64,000 nt of DNA from Mycobacterium sp. Aquia_216 (GTDB lineage Bacteria > Actinomycetota > Actinomycetes > Mycobacteriales > Mycobacteriaceae). The notes under the pieces are model-generated. The model ran no database searches. It saw only the letters and a list, made by a program, of their open reading frames with translations, and was not told the DNA's origin. This document shows positions 1-11,127 of this stretch, piece after piece. Each line of letters opens with the position of its first letter. Position 1 is the stretch's first letter. The DNA lies in the NCBI RefSeq assembly GCF_026723865.1, contig NZ_CP113529.1, positions 2,418,001 through 2,482,000 of the forward strand. Direction: 5' to 3'. The position numbers were made by a program, and so were the translations under genes.

Positions 1-1
1 G

Positions 2-3000
2 GTGGCCGCGCAATTGGAAGCCGCCGCCGCCGGCTACTCCACGCAAGTTTCGGGACTGACCGCCGTGACGTGGGTCGGCCCGGCGTCTTCGTCGATGTCC
101 GCGGCGGCCGAACCCTATGTGGCGTGGTTAGAGGCCAGCGCCGCCCAGGCCGCCCAAACTTCCGCCCAGGCGTATGCCGCCGCGGCCGCCTACGAGGCAG
201 CATTCGCCATGACGGTGCCCCCGCCCCTCATCGCGGCCAACCGCGTGCAGTTGGCGGCGTTGGTCGCCACGAATTTCTTCGGACAGAACACCTCGGCGAT
301 CGCGGCCACCGAGGCCGAGTACATGGAGATGTGGACCCAAGATGCCACCGCCATGTACGGCTATGCCGTTGACGCCTCTGCCGCAGGCACTTTGAGCGCC
401 TATGACGAACCGCCGCAGACCACCAACGAAGCCGGCCAGGACGCCCAGTCCCGAGCGGTCGCTCAAAGTGCGGCCAACACGGCGAAGGCCGAAACCCAAA
501 ACTTGACTCAGCTGGCGCAGCCGGCTGCCAACGGCGGAACCGTCGACGCCGGGGGCAACCTCACCATCGGCTCCGGCCAGACCGTGACCATCGCTCCGGG
601 CCAAACCGTCACCGTCGGCCCCGGCGGGACCTACACCTCCGTCACGGTCGGCTTCGGCGGGACCCTTTCCAACGGCGGCACCCTCACTGTCGATACCGGC
701 GGCACCCTCACCGTCGAAACCGGCGGCATCCTGACCAACACCGGTACCCTCACCGTCAACACTGGCGGCACGCTTGCCAACGCCGGCACCCTCACGAACG
801 CCGGCACCCTCACCGTCAACACCGGCGGCGTCCTCACCAACGCCGGCACCCTCACCATCCCTACTGGCGGCACACTTACCAATGGCGGCACCCTCACCGT
901 CACTGGTCCAGGCACACTTACCAATGGCGGCACCCTCACCAACGGCGGCACTCTCAACCTCAATGGCGGCAGCCTCACGGTCAGCGCCGACGGCACTCTT
1001 TCCAATGGGGGCATCCTCACTGCCGACGGAGGCAGCACCCTCACCGTCAGCCCCGACGGCGCCCTGACCAACAGCGGAACCCTCACCGTCACTAATGGCG
1101 CCACCGCCACCAACGGCGGCACCTTCACCAACGGCGGGACCCTCACCGTCAGCAGTGGTAGCACCTTCACCAACGACGGCGCACTGACCGTCAACGACGG
1201 CGGCTCCATCACGCTCACCAACAATGGCACCCTCGCAAACGCCGGCGCCCTTAGCAACAACGGCACTATCAACGTCAACGTCGCGAGCGCCGTCACGGTC
1301 GGTCCCGACGGCACCCTCAACGACGCCGGCACTATCAACATCAGTGCCACCAGCCACCTCACCGTCAACACCGGCGGTGCCCTCAACGTCAACGGCGGCA
1401 CCCTCACCATCAGCAACAACGCCACCCTCACCGACGCCGGCACGCTGAACGTCAACGGCGGCGTCCTCAATGACTACGGCACCCTCAATGTCCCAGCCAG
1501 CGGCACCCTTAACGACGCGGGCACCATCAACGTCTTCAATGGCACCGCCGCCAATCCGGCCGGCGGCGTCCTCACCGATACCGGTACCCTGAACGTCCAA
1601 TCCGGCGGCACTCTCAACGTCTACCAGGGGACCAGCCCGCTGAACGGCGGCACATTCACCAACCCCGGCACCCTCACCGTTCCCAACGGTGGCGCGCTCA
1701 ATATCGAAGCCGGCGGCACCCTCAACGACGCCGGGACGTTCACGCTCAGTCACGGTGCCTCCCTCACCGATGCCGGCACCCTGAACGTGCAGACCGGCGG
1801 GACTTTCTCCGACGCCGGCACGGTCACGGTTAACGACGGCGGCACCCTGACCATCCAGACTGGCGGCGCACTCACCGACACCGGCGCCCTCAACGTGCAA
1901 ACCGGTGGCACGCTCAACGACGCCGGGACCCTGAGCATCAATCCAGGCGGGACGATCAACGACGCTGGCGCGCTCAACGTGCAATCGGGCGGGACGATCA
2001 ACGACGCCGGCGCGCTCACCGTCAGCGACGGCGGCACCCTCACCAACAGCGGCACCTTGGGCGTCACATCGAACGGCACCGTCACCGTTACCGACGGCGG
2101 CACCCTGACCGTCCAAACGGGGGGCGCTATCAACGACTCCGGCGCCGTCACCGTTACCGACGGCGGCACCTTGACCGTCAACAGCGGCGGCGCGCTGAAC
2201 GACGCCGGAACCGTGACCGTCCAAACTGGAGGCACTCTCAACGAGGCCGGCACCTTTATCGTCAGCAATCACGGCACCGTGACCGTCCAGACCGGGGGCG
2301 CCCTCAACGACGCCGGAGCCTTGACTGTCCAATCCGGCGGCACCCTCAATGACGCCGGCACTGTCACCGTCAACAACGGCGGCACCCTCACCAACGCCGG
2401 CGTCCTCACGGTTAACAACCACGCCACTCTGACCGTCGAAACCGGTGGCACGCTCAACGATGTCGCCACTCTGACCGTCCAATCCGGCGGCACCCTGAAC
2501 GACGCCGGCACCCTCATCATCAATAACCAGGGCATCGTTACCGTCCAGAGCGGTGCCGTCCTGAACGACTCCGGCAGTCTGAACATCTTTACCGGGGGCG
2601 CCCTCAACGACGCCGGCACCCTGAACGTCCAAACCGGTGGCACGCTGACCGATATCGGTACGGTGACCGTCCAATCCGGCGGCACTCTCAACGACGCCGG
2701 CACCCTCGTCGTCAATAACCACGGCATCCTCAACGTCTCGAGCGGCGGCACGCTGAATGACGCCGGCGCTCTGACCGTTCAATCCGGGGGCACCCTTAAC
2801 GACGCCGGCAGCCTGACCGTCCAGAGCGGCGGCACTCTCAACGACGCCGGGACGCTGACCGTCCAGAGCGGCATCCCTCTCACCATCGATAACGGCGGCA
2901 GCCTCACCATCGAAAACGGCGGTGTCCTTACCAACAACGGCGCCCTCGCCGACGCCGGCAACCTCACGGTCAGCTCCGGCGGCGTCCTCAACGACGGCGA

Positions 3001-6000
3001 CATCTTGGGCGTCAACCCCGGCACTCTCACCGTCACCGACGGCGGCGCCCTCAACGACTACGGCAGCATCTACGTCGGTCCCGGCAGCACCATGACCATT
3101 AACAACGAAGGCATCCTCGCCGTCTATAACGGCGCCACCCTCACCGACTGGGGCGCCCTGACCGTCGATAGCGGCGGCACCGTCACCGACGGCGGAACCC
3201 TGACCGTCAGCTCCGGCGGAACGCTCACCGACAGCGGCACCCTGAGCATCAGCAACGGCGGAATCCTCACCGACGACGGCGCCCTCACGGTCAGTGATGG
3301 GGCCGCCCTCATCAACAACGGCACCCTCACCGACAGCGGCAGCCTGACCATCAGCAACGGCGGCACTCTCGTCGATGGCGGCACCTTCAACGTCGACGCG
3401 AGCGGTACGGTCACCACCGACGCCGGCGGCTTCATCGAGATCACGCAAGGCGGCACCTTCACCAACGACGGCAGCTTCACCAGCAACGGCACCCTCCTCG
3501 ATTCCGGCACCTTCATCAACAGTGGCCAATTCGCCAACAACGGGGGGCTGAACGTCTACTCCGACGCCAGCATCACCAATAGCGGAACCTTCACCAACGG
3601 CAGTACCGGCAACATGACCGTCTACCCCGATGCCACCCTCACCAACAGCGGCACCCTGAACGAGGCCGGCATCCTCAACAACGAGGGCGCCTTCACGGTC
3701 AATGACGGCGGCACCCTCACCGTGCAATCCGGCGGCAGCCTCTACGACTACGGCACGCTTACCAACAGCGGCACCCTCACGGTCGACCACGGCGGCACCG
3801 TCTACGTCTTGTCCGACGCTGTCCTTAACGACGGCGGCACGCTCACCGACAGCGGCACCCTGTCCAACGGCGGGACTATCAACGTCACTGACGGCGGCAC
3901 TCTCACCGTCGACGCCGGCGGCTTCCTCGACGATGGCGGCACCCTCACCGTCAATGACGGTGGCGCCCTCACGGTCAACACCGGCGGCGAGGTCTACATC
4001 GAAACCGGTGCCACTCTCAACGACGGCGGCATCCTTACCAACAGCGGCACCCTGACCGTCACCAACGGCGGCACGCTCAACGATTACGGCACCCTGACTG
4101 TCAACGCCGGCGGCACGCTCAACGACGGCGGCACCTTGATCGTCAACAGTGACGGGACCCTGACCGTCGACACCGGCGGCACTTTCGACGATTACGGCGC
4201 CCTCACCGATTCCGGCACCCTCACCAACAGCGGCACCCTGACCGTCAACAGTGACGGGACCCTGACCGTCGACACCGGCGGCACTTTCGACGATTACGGC
4301 ATCCTCACCAATGCCGGCACCGTTACCAACGAGGGGACGCTCACCGTCCACGGCGGCGGCATTCTCGACGACTACGGCACCCTCACCGTCAATAGCGGCG
4401 GCACTTTGACCAACGATGGCACCCTGTCCGTCAACAATGCCGGCTACCTCACCGTCAACGACAGCGCCACCCTCACCAACGATGGCACCCTCACCGTCAA
4501 CAGCGGCGGCACCTTCACCAACACCGGCGCCCTCACCATCGACAGCGGCACAGTTACCGTCGACGGCGGCGGCACCCTCACCGACGGTGGCTCGCTCACC
4601 ATCAACAGCGGCGGCACCCTCACCGATGGCGGCACCCTCACCGTCAGCAACGGCGGCACCCTCACCGACGCCGGCACCCTCACCGTCACCAATGGCGGCA
4701 CCCTGACGGTCGACGACGGCGGCAGCCTCATTGACGCCAGCACTCTTACCGTCGACGGCGGCGGCACGCTCACCAACAACGGCACCCTCACCAATTTCTC
4801 CACCCTCACCGTCGACGACGGCGGCGCTCTCAATAACGGCGGCACCCTATTCGACTACGGCAATTTCACCAACGGCGGCACTCTCACCAACAACGGCGTC
4901 GTCGCCGACTACGGCACGTTCACCAACAACGGGATCGTCGCCGACTACGGCAACATCAGCGTCGACTCGGGTGGCACCCTCACCAACAACGGTGCCCTGA
5001 CCGTCAACCCCGGAGGCACTCTCGACGACGGCGGCACTCTCACCAACAGCGGCACGCTCACCTCCGACGCCGGCACCGTCACCGTCACCGACCAAGGCAC
5101 CCTGACGATCGACAGCGGGAGCACCTTCACCGACGGCGGCTCCCTCACCGTCTCCGACGGTGGCACTGTCACCAACAACGGCACCCTCAGCGTCACCAAC
5201 TCCGGCAGCCTTACCGTCAACGCCGGCGGCACCCTCACCGACAACGGCTCCCTCACGGTCAGCAACGGCGGCAGCCTCACCGACGGCGGTGCCCTCACGG
5301 TCGACTCCGGGGGCACCCTGACCGTCGGCGACGGCAGCGTGACCATCGACAACGGCGGCGCCCTCACCGTGAACAGCGGCGGCACTCTTACGGTCACCGA
5401 CGCCGGGACCCTCAACGACGCCGGTGCCCTGACCGTCCAGTCTGGTGGCGTCCTCGACGACTACGGCACGCTCACGGTCAACTTTGAGAGCACCCTCGAC
5501 GATTACGGCACCCTCACCGTCCATCCCGGCGCCACCCTCAACGAGGACGGATTCCTGACCGTCTACAACGGCGGCATCCTCGACGACGGCGGCACCTTCA
5601 ATGTCGACGGCCCCGGCGTCGTCGACGTCGAGGACGGCGGCTCCCTGAGCGTTCACGACGCCGCAACCCTCACCAACAGCGGTGGCGTCTTCGTCCACAG
5701 TGGCGGCACCGTCACCGTCGACGACGGTGGCAGTCTCATCGTCCAAACCGGTGGCCAACTCAACGACGCCGGCACGTTGAACATCAACGGCGGCGTCTTT
5801 GATGACTACGGCACCGTCGACATCCAGGCCGGCGGCATCCTGAACGACGGCGGCAGCCTCAACATCAACAGTGGCGCGGTTCTCAACGACGCCGGCACCC
5901 TCAACGACTACGGCACCCTCACCGTCAACGACACTGGCACCCTCAACATCACCAACGGCGGCGGGCTCAACGACCTCGGCACCCTCACCGTCGACCATGC

Positions 6001-8083
6001 CGGCACCGTCACCGTCGATACCGGCGGAAACCTCACCGTTTACAACGGTGGCACCCTCACCGACGCCGGCACCGTCAACGTCAACGTCGGTGGAACTCTC
6101 GACGACGCGGGCAGTCTCACCATCAACAACGGCGGCGCCCTCACGAACGGCGGCCACCTGTTCATCGACAACGGCGGCATACTCGACGACTTCGGCACCC
6201 TCAACGACAACGTCGGCCTGGGCAACGGCGGTGTACTCAACATCCACCCCGGCGGTACTCTCAACGAGGCCGGATCCATGATCGTCTACAGCACCGGCAC
6301 ACTCGACGACGGCGGTAGCCTGACCGTTTCCAGCGGTGGCACGCTCACCGACGCGGGCGGCCTCAGCGTCACCGACGGCGGCACGCTCAGCGTCGACAGC
6401 GGCGGCACTCTCACCGTCGATTCCGGTGGCTTCATCAGCGTCGGCGACGGTGGCACCCTCGCCGACGCCGGCACCGTGACGGTTCAATCCGGTGGCGTCC
6501 TCAACGACGCGGGCATCCTCGCTGTCGACCAGTCCGGCGCCCTCACCGTCGATAACGGCGGCAGCTTCACCGTGCAATCCGGTGGGACCCTCTGGGACTA
6601 CGGCACCCTTACCAATGAGGGCGCGCTGGGCGTCGACCATGGCGGCACATTCCACATCGCCACCGGAGCCGTCCTCAACGACGGCGGAACGCTGACGGAC
6701 GGCGGCACCCTGTACAACAGCGGGGCAGTCAACGTCACCAACGGCGGCAGCCTCACCATCGACACCGGCGGCTTCTACGACGAGAGCGGCACCCTCACCG
6801 TCAATGACGGTGGCGCGCTCACGGTCGACACCGGCGGCGAGCTCTGGATCGACACCGGCGGCACTGTCAACGACAGCGGCATCCTGACCAACAGCGGCAC
6901 GGTCACCGTCCAACCCGGCGCCACGCTCAATGACTACGGCACTCTGACGGTCAACAGCGGCGGCATCCTCAACGACGGCGGTGTTCTCACCAACAACGGC
7001 AACCTGACCATCAACACCGGCGGCACGCTCAACGATTACGGCACTCTCACCGACTCCGGCACCCTGACCAACAGCGGCACCTTTAATGTCACCGCCGACG
7101 GCAGCCTCACCGTCCAACCCGGCGCCACGCTCGATGATTACGGCACCCTCACCAATGCCGGCAGCCTCACCGACGGCGGCAGCCTCACCATCCAACCCGG
7201 CGGCACCCTCAGCGACTACGGCGTCCTCACCGTCGACTCCGGCGCCACCCTCGACGTCGACAGCGGCGGCAGCGTGACCGTCAGTCCTGGCGGCTCCCTC
7301 ACCGTCGATGGCGGCGGGCTCCTGAGCGTCGACCCCAACGGAGTTCTGATCGACAGCGGCACCCTGACCATCGACCCCGGGGGCACCCTCACCGTCGACG
7401 GCGGCGGCCTGACCATCACGCCCGGCGGCATAGTCGCCGACGGTGGCACGCTGACCGTCGACCCCAGCGGTGTCGTCACCGTCTTGGACCAGGGCACCAT
7501 CACCATCAACCCCGGTGGCACCCTGACCGTCGCCCACGGCAGCATCTTCGCGGACGCCGGCACCGTCACCGTCGACGGCGGCGGCACCTTCACCCTCGCC
7601 GACGGCGGCACCCTGACCGTGAGCAACGGCGGCATCTTCACCATCAGCCCGGACGGCACCGTGACCGTCGGCTTGAGCGGCACCGGAAACGGTGCGACTG
7701 CCACCCTCCTCGTCGACAACGGCGGCACCCTCATCGTCAACGGCTACCTCACCGTCAATGCGGGCAACACCGTCCCCATCACACAGGGCGGCTTCTTTAT
7801 CGTCGGCCCCGGCAACATCATCACCGTCTACCCGGGCGGCTCGGCGGGGCCCACCGGCCTCTTCGGTCCCGCGATCGTCGCTCCTGGGGTGCTGCCACCG
7901 GTTGCGCCGACTCCCGCGGCCCTGCCCGGATTCGGCGGCATATTGGCATCGTCACCGGGCGTGGCGGGAACGTCGGGAATCCAGCCGCAGATGAACGTCG
8001 ACGCGCTCAACGACGTGCTCAGGGACGCGTTCAAAGACGCACTCGACGCATTCGACGAGGCACTCGATTTCGTCGCCGACTGA
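2..8083 (+). CDS. PPE family protein with giant repeat (predicted beta-solenoid) C-terminus, 5' partial
   Basis: The gene enters the window already open, so its true N-terminus (the usual PPE motif) lies upstream. Residues 1-140 (window numbering) are the rest of a PPE domain: [46 protein letters not shown] and AMYGYA are all classic PPE text. A short linker follows. From about residue 177 to 2617 the protein is only short G-[TASI]-[LVFI]-[TN]-x units of 6-8 residues, such as GGTLTV, GTLTNAG and TLNDAG, with no MPTR NxGxGNxG pattern. The last 75 residues are a Pro/Ala/Gly linker plus an acidic helix ending at tga 8081. PPE proteins usually reach the cell surface through ESX type VII secretion with a PE partner, and none is visible here. 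A beta-solenoid adhesin or envelope filament is my inference from regular spacing of Gly and aliphatic residues. The reading frame stays open throughout, so I treat it as a real gene and not decay. Confidence 0.9.
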   Translation: MAAQLEAAAAGYSTQVSGLTAVTWVGPASSSMSAAAEPYVAWLEASAAQAAQTSAQAYAAAAAYEAAFAMTVPPPLIAANRVQLAALVATNFFGQNTSAIAATEAEYMEMWTQDATAMYGYAVDASAAGTLSAYDEPPQTTNEAGQDAQSRAVAQSAANTAKAETQNLTQLAQPAANGGTVDAGGNLTIGSGQTVTIAPGQTVTVGPGGTYTSVTVGFGGTLSNGGTLTVDTGGTLTVETGGILTNTGTLTVNTGGTLANAGTLTNAGTLTVNTGGVLTNAGTLTIPTGGTLTNGGTLTVTGPGTLTNGGTLTNGGTLNLNGGSLTVSADGTLSNGGILTADGGSTLTVSPDGALTNSGTLTVTNGATATNGGTFTNGGTLTVSSGSTFTNDGALTVNDGGSITLTNNGTLANAGALSNNGTINVNVASAVTVGPDGTLNDAGTINISATSHLTVNTGGALNVNGGTLTISNNATLTDAGTLNVNGGVLNDYGTLNVPASGTLNDAGTINVFNGTAANPAGGVLTDTGTLNVQSGGTLNVYQGTSPLNGGTFTNPGTLTVPNGGALNIEAGGTLNDAGTFTLSHGASLTDAGTLNVQTGGTFSDAGTVTVNDGGTLTIQTGGALTDTGALNVQTGGTLNDAGTLSINPGGTINDAGALNVQSGGTINDAGALTVSDGGTLTNSGTLGVTSNGTVTVTDGGTLTVQTGGAINDSGAVTVTDGGTLTVNSGGALNDAGTVTVQTGGTLNEAGTFIVSNHGTVTVQTGGALNDAGALTVQSGGTLNDAGTVTVNNGGTLTNAGVLTVNNHATLTVETGGTLNDVATLTVQSGGTLNDAGTLIINNQGIVTVQSGAVLNDSGSLNIFTGGALNDAGTLNVQTGGTLTDIGTVTVQSGGTLNDAGTLVVNNHGILNVSSGGTLNDAGALTVQSGGTLNDAGSLTVQSGGTLNDAGTLTVQSGIPLTIDNGGSLTIENGGVLTNNGALADAGNLTVSSGGVLNDGDILGVNPGTLTVTDGGALNDYGSIYVGPGSTMTINNEGILAVYNGATLTDWGALTVDSGGTVTDGGTLTVSSGGTLTDSGTLSISNGGILTDDGALTVSDGAALINNGTLTDSGSLTISNGGTLVDGGTFNVDASGTVTTDAGGFIEITQGGTFTNDGSFTSNGTLLDSGTFINSGQFANNGGLNVYSDASITNSGTFTNGSTGNMTVYPDATLTNSGTLNEAGILNNEGAFTVNDGGTLTVQSGGSLYDYGTLTNSGTLTVDHGGTVYVLSDAVLNDGGTLTDSGTLSNGGTINVTDGGTLTVDAGGFLDDGGTLTVNDGGALTVNTGGEVYIETGATLNDGGILTNSGTLTVTNGGTLNDYGTLTVNAGGTLNDGGTLIVNSDGTLTVDTGGTFDDYGALTDSGTLTNSGTLTVNSDGTLTVDTGGTFDDYGILTNAGTVTNEGTLTVHGGGILDDYGTLTVNSGGTLTNDGTLSVNNAGYLTVNDSATLTNDGTLTVNSGGTFTNTGALTIDSGTVTVDGGGTLTDGGSLTINSGGTLTDGGTLTVSNGGTLTDAGTLTVTNGGTLTVDDGGSLIDASTLTVDGGGTLTNNGTLTNFSTLTVDDGGALNNGGTLFDYGNFTNGGTLTNNGVVADYGTFTNNGIVADYGNISVDSGGTLTNNGALTVNPGGTLDDGGTLTNSGTLTSDAGTVTVTDQGTLTIDSGSTFTDGGSLTVSDGGTVTNNGTLSVTNSGSLTVNAGGTLTDNGSLTVSNGGSLTDGGALTVDSGGTLTVGDGSVTIDNGGALTVNSGGTLTVTDAGTLNDAGALTVQSGGVLDDYGTLTVNFESTLDDYGTLTVHPGATLNEDGFLTVYNGGILDDGGTFNVDGPGVVDVEDGGSLSVHDAATLTNSGGVFVHSGGTVTVDDGGSLIVQTGGQLNDAGTLNINGGVFDDYGTVDIQAGGILNDGGSLNINSGAVLNDAGTLNDYGTLTVNDTGTLNITNGGGLNDLGTLTVDHAGTVTVDTGGNLTVYNGGTLTDAGTVNVNVGGTLDDAGSLTINNGGALTNGGHLFIDNGGILDDFGTLNDNVGLGNGGVLNIHPGGTLNEAGSMIVYSTGTLDDGGSLTVSSGGTLTDAGGLSVTDGGTLSVDSGGTLTVDSGGFISVGDGGTLADAGTVTVQSGGVLNDAGILAVDQSGALTVDNGGSFTVQSGGTLWDYGTLTNEGALGVDHGGTFHIATGAVLNDGGTLTDGGTLYNSGAVNVTNGGSLTIDTGGFYDESGTLTVNDGGALTVDTGGELWIDTGGTVNDSGILTNSGTVTVQPGATLNDYGTLTVNSGGILNDGGVLTNNGNLTINTGGTLNDYGTLTDSGTLTNSGTFNVTADGSLTVQPGATLDDYGTLTNAGSLTDGGSLTIQPGGTLSDYGVLTVDSGATLDVDSGGSVTVSPGGSLTVDGGGLLSVDPNGVLIDSGTLTIDPGGTLTVDGGGLTITPGGIVADGGTLTVDPSGVVTVLDQGTITINPGGTLTVAHGSIFADAGTVTVDGGGTFTLADGGTLTVSNGGIFTISPDGTVTVGLSGTGNGATATLLVDNGGTLIVNGYLTVNAGNTVPITQGGFFIVGPGNIITVYPGGSAGPTGLFGPAIVAPGVLPPVAPTPAALPGFGGILASSPGVAGTSGIQPQMNVDALNDVLRDAFKDALDAFDEALDFVAD
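3701..4300 (+). repeat. Copy A of a higher-order duplicated block inside the PPE repeat
   Basis: The encoded order [77 protein letters not shown] recurs in the same order at 6551-7160, 2,850 bp (950 codons) downstream. The two blocks are clearly alike but not identical. Confidence 0.8.
4141..4300 (+). repeat. 58-bp exact direct repeat within the PPE array
   Basis: Bases 4141-4198 and 4243-4300 are identical by eye over 58 bp and encode [18 protein letters not shown] twice. The offset is 102 bp (34 codons), so gain or loss of one copy would keep the frame. It looks like a recent duplication. Confidence 0.85.
6551..7160 (+). repeat. Copy B of the higher-order duplicated block inside the PPE repeat
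   Basis: This block encodes [77 protein letters not shown]. It has the same segment order as 3701-4300 with scattered substitutions, which implies an old duplication of a unit of at least 150 residues. Confidence 0.8.
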
Positions 8084-8123
8084 CCGCGCGTCCCACGATT
8101 CGGGGCGGGCCCGTATCGGCTGC

Positions 8124-8129
8124 TAAACT
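8124..8129 (+). promoter_or_regulatory. Candidate -10 element for rpsO
   Basis: taaact fits the mycobacterial TANNNT -10 pattern and lies 85 bp before the rpsO start. I see no convincing -35. The gap after the PPE gene (8084-8213) has no other clear signal and no strong hairpin terminator. Confidence 0.35.
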
Positions 8130-8213
8130 GCCGGACGACATCGGCGCGTGCTGCGGTTCGCGGCGGCCGTGCCTGACATTCAACATTCGCGGACCTATTG
8201 ATGGAGTTATTTC

Positions 8214-8483
8214 GTGGCGCTGACTGCCGAGCAGAAAAAAGAAATTCTGGGCCAGTACGGCCTGCATGACACCGACACCGGATCGCCGGAGGCGCAGATC
8301 GCGCTGCTGACCAAGCGGATCGCGGACCTCACTGAGCACCTCAAGCTGCACAAGCACGACCACCACTCGCGGCGCGGTTTGCTGCTGCTGGTCGGGCGGC
8401 GGCGCCGGCTGATCAAGTACATCTCGCAGATCGACGTCGAGCGCTACCGCTCGCTGATCGATCGGCTGGGCCTGCGTCGCTGA
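8214..8483 (+). CDS. rpsO: 30S ribosomal protein S15
   Basis: This 89-residue protein has the standard S15 length and sequence. It shows the [14 protein letters not shown] segment and the basic [20 protein letters not shown] stretch that contacts 16S rRNA helices. S15 is a primary binder in 30S assembly and bridges to the large subunit. The start is GTG with an atggag ribosome-binding site 8 bases upstream. In M. tuberculosis rpsO follows ribF and is separated from the PNPase gene by lppU. Here a PPE gene precedes it, and no lppU lies between it and pnp. Confidence 0.98.
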   Translation: MALTAEQKKEILGQYGLHDTDTGSPEAQIALLTKRIADLTEHLKLHKHDHHSRRGLLLLVGRRRRLIKYISQIDVERYRSLIDRLGLRR

Positions 8484-8814
8484 CGCCGGGCCCATCCCAC
8501 GCCGACCTGGCGGGCCAAGTTCGCCGGTGTAGAGTGGGAGCGTTCTGGGCCAGTCTGGCCTGAACGAATGGTGCGGTGCGCACAGATCCGTGTGTTCCGT
8601 TCCAGCGTGTCACGACGGAAGCAGCCCGGTCTGTATCGGGCGGTCTTCGGTAGTGGCAGCCGGGCTCTCCGGATCTGGGGCAGGTCGGCCGCTTCGATCG
8701 ATGGCCGTAGCCGCATTCAGACTTTAGTTTCGCGAGGGTTGCTCCGAACCCTCTGCGGGTTGCGTGTGACCACGCGAAAAAGCTGAATAACCCAGAGAGG
8801 CTGTACGGACACCT
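8484..8814 (+). promoter_or_regulatory. rpsO-pnp intergenic leader with hairpins
   Basis: This 331-bp gene-free stretch holds a TANNNT-type element (tagagt, 8530-8535) and several inverted repeats ahead of pnp. They are gcccg/cgggc at 8624-8641, a perfect 7-bp stem gagggtt/aaccctc at 8734-8753 with loop gctccg, and gcgtg/cacgc at 8762-8775. In enteric bacteria PNPase represses its own mRNA through RNase III processing of leader hairpins, and a similar role here is inference. Open frames in this stretch look like compositional shadows. Confidence 0.5.
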
Positions 8815-11127
8815 ATGTCTGTAGCTCAAATTGATGAAGGCGTGTTCGAGACGACCGCCACAATCGACAACGGGACCTTTGGTACCCGGACCATTCGTTT
8901 CGAGACCGGCCGGCTGGCCCAGCAGGCCGCCGGGGCCGTCGTCGCCTACCTCGACGACGAGAACATGCTGCTGTCGGCGACCACCGCCAGCAAGTCACCC
9001 AAGGAACACTTCGACTTCTTCCCGCTGACGGTCGACGTCGAGGAGCGGATGTACGCCGCCGGCCGCATCCCCGGCTCGTTCTTCCGTCGTGAGGGCAGGC
9101 CCTCCACCGACGCGATCCTGACCTGCCGGCTGATCGACCGTCCGCTGCGGCCGTCGTTCATCTCCGGCCTGCGCAACGAGATCCAGGTCGTGGTGACGAT
9201 CTTGAGCCTGGACCCCAACGACCTGTATGACGTGCTGGCGATCAACGCCGCGTCGGCCTCCACCCAGATAAGTGGGCTGCCGTTCTCCGGCCCCATCGGG
9301 GGCGTGCGGGTCGCGCTGATCGACGGCACCTGGGTCGCGTTCCCGACCGTCGAGCAACTCGAGGGTGCCGTGTTCGACATGGTCGTGGCCGGCCGCATCG
9401 TGGGCACCGACGCTGACGGCAAGCCCGACGTCGCCATCATGATGGTCGAGGCCGAGGCCACCGAAAAGGTGATCGAGCTCGTCGAGGGCGGCGCTCAGGC
9501 GCCGACGGAAACCGTTGTGGCAGAAGGCCTGGAGGCCGCCAAGCCGTTCATCGCCGCGCTGTGTACCGCGCAGCAGGAACTGGCCGACGCGGCCGCCAAG
9601 CCCGTCGGTGAGTACCCGACATTCCCGGACTACCAGGAAGACGTCTACTACGCGGTCGCTTCGGTGGCCACCGACGAGCTAGCGAAGGCGCTGACCATCG
9701 GCGGCAAGGCCGAGCGTGACGCGCGCACCGACGAGCTCAAGGCCGAGGTGCTCGACCGGCTCACCGGGGACTCAGCGACCTACGAGGGCCGCGAGAAAGA
9801 GGTCAGTGCCGCGTTCCGGTCGCTGACCAAGAAGCTGGTCCGCCAGCGCATCCTGACCGACCACTTCCGCATCGACGGACGCGGCATCACCGACATCCGC
9901 GCGTTGTCGGCCGAGGTCGCCATCGTTCCCCGCGCGCACGGCAGCGCGCTGTTCGAGCGCGGCGAGACCCAGATCCTGGGTGTGACCACGCTGGACATGG
10001 TCAAGATGGCCCAGCAGATCGACTCGCTGGGGCCGGAAACCTCCAAACGGTACATGCACCACTACAACTTCCCGCCGTTCTCCACCGGCGAGACCGGCCG
10101 GGTCGGCTCGCCCAAGCGGCGTGAGATCGGGCATGGTGCGCTCGCCGAGCGGGCCCTGATCCCGGTGCTGCCCAGCGTCGAGGAATTCCCCTACGCGATC
10201 CGCCAGGTGTCGGAAGCGTTGGGCTCCAACGGTTCCACGTCGATGGGATCGGTCTGTGCGTCCACGCTCGCGTTGCTCAACGCCGGTGTGCCGCTGAAGG
10301 CGCCGGTCGCCGGCATCGCGATGGGCCTGGTCTCCGACGACATAGAAATCGAGGCGGGAGACGGCACGAAATCGACCGAGCGCCGCTTCGTCACCCTGAC
10401 CGACATCCTGGGTGCCGAGGACGCGTTCGGCGACATGGACTTCAAGTGCGCCGGCACCAAGGATTTCGTGACGGCGCTGCAGCTGGACACCAAGCTCGAC
10501 GGAATCCCGTCGCAGGTGCTCGCGGGTGCGCTGTCGCAAGCCAAGGACGCCCGGCTGACCATCCTCGAGGTGATGGCCGAGGCCATCGACGAGCCCGACC
10601 AGATGAGCCCGTACGCGCCGGTGGTGACCACCATCAAGGTCCCAGTGGACAAGATCGGTGAGGTCATCGGCCCCAAGGGCAAGATGATCAATTCCATCAC
10701 TGAGGAGACCGGCGCGCAGATCTCCATCGAGGACGACGGCACCGTGTTCGTCGGCGCCACCAACGGTCCCTCGGCGCAGGCCGCGATCGACAGGATCAAC
10801 GCCATCGCCAATCCGCAGTTGCCGACGGTCGGGGAGCGATTCCTCGGAACTGTAGTCAAGACAACGGATTTCGGTGCGTTCGTGTCGCTGCTGCCCGGCC
10901 GTGACGGTCTGGTGCACATCTCCAAGCTCGGTAGGGGTAAGCGCATCGCCAAGGTCGAGGACGTGGTGAACGTCGGCGACAAGCTGCGCGTGGAGATCGC
11001 CGACATCGACAAGCGGGGCAAGATCTCGCTGGTCCTGGTGGCCGAGGATGATGGCGCCGAGAATGGGTCAGCCCCCGACGCTCCTGCCCCGGAGACCGCA
11101 TCAGCCGATGCCGCCAGCTCAGTCTAG
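8815..11127 (+). CDS. pnp: Polyribonucleotide nucleotidyltransferase (PNPase / guanosine pentaphosphate synthetase)
   Basis: This is the phosphorolytic 3'-5' exoribonuclease, which can also add 3' tails and which in actinobacteria was first described as GpsI. The 770-residue protein has two RNase PH domains flanking a helical region; the second carries the phosphate-site segment [14 protein letters not shown] near residue 472. A KH domain with [10 protein letters not shown] starts near 617, and an S1 domain ([20 protein letters not shown]) starts near 672. The C-terminal tail is Ala/Pro-rich and variable. The start is ATG with a purine-rich agagagg upstream. The 3' end overlaps pepR by 20 bp, suggesting co-expression. 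RNase J lies 35 kb downstream on the same strand. Confidence 0.98.
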   Translation: MSVAQIDEGVFETTATIDNGTFGTRTIRFETGRLAQQAAGAVVAYLDDENMLLSATTASKSPKEHFDFFPLTVDVEERMYAAGRIPGSFFRREGRPSTDAILTCRLIDRPLRPSFISGLRNEIQVVVTILSLDPNDLYDVLAINAASASTQISGLPFSGPIGGVRVALIDGTWVAFPTVEQLEGAVFDMVVAGRIVGTDADGKPDVAIMMVEAEATEKVIELVEGGAQAPTETVVAEGLEAAKPFIAALCTAQQELADAAAKPVGEYPTFPDYQEDVYYAVASVATDELAKALTIGGKAERDARTDELKAEVLDRLTGDSATYEGREKEVSAAFRSLTKKLVRQRILTDHFRIDGRGITDIRALSAEVAIVPRAHGSALFERGETQILGVTTLDMVKMAQQIDSLGPETSKRYMHHYNFPPFSTGETGRVGSPKRREIGHGALAERALIPVLPSVEEFPYAIRQVSEALGSNGSTSMGSVCASTLALLNAGVPLKAPVAGIAMGLVSDDIEIEAGDGTKSTERRFVTLTDILGAEDAFGDMDFKCAGTKDFVTALQLDTKLDGIPSQVLAGALSQAKDARLTILEVMAEAIDEPDQMSPYAPVVTTIKVPVDKIGEVIGPKGKMINSITEETGAQISIEDDGTVFVGATNGPSAQAAIDRINAIANPQLPTVGERFLGTVVKTTDFGAFVSLLPGRDGLVHISKLGRGKRIAKVEDVVNVGDKLRVEIADIDKRGKISLVLVAEDDGAENGSAPDAPAPETASADAASSV

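Larger units (their letters stand above)
530..7850 (+). repeat. Degenerate short tandem repeat array, about 7.3 kb, coding for GTLTV/GTLND units
   Basis: Units of about 18-24 bp, built on ggcggcaccctcaccgtc-like words, run almost uninterrupted inside the PPE reading frame. The encoded 6- and 8-residue units alternate irregularly; length divided by 7 suggests roughly 350 units, an estimate and not a count. Local flavours occur: LTNAG/LTNGG early, [11 protein letters not shown] around 1.7-2.9 kb, LTDSG and DDYG later. This suggests successive segmental expansions. All length changes kept the frame. Confidence 0.93.

Noticed and set aside
128..4351. 1,407-codon open frame antisense to the PPE gene
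   Set aside because: Its Gly/Ala/Val/Asp/Glu-rich text is the complement of the repetitive GGC/ACC/CTC codons. The sense frame carries a genuine PPE domain, and stops are rare on the other strand because of the repeats.
4847..7537. 896-codon open frame antisense to the PPE repeats
   Set aside because: Same cause as the other antisense frame: repeated codons without TTA, CTA or TCA in register. It has no domain or ribosome-binding site.
530..7850. CRISPR array
   Set aside because: The repeats are degenerate, 18-24 bp, lack spacers and keep an open reading frame throughout.
530..7850. MPTR-type PPE repeat
   Set aside because: The NxGxGNxG pentapeptide pattern is absent; units are GTLTV/TLNDAG.
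9772..10917. 381-codon frame antisense to pnp
   Set aside because: A shadow in high-GC sequence: Arg/Gly/Asp-rich text with no domain, opposite a full PNPase.
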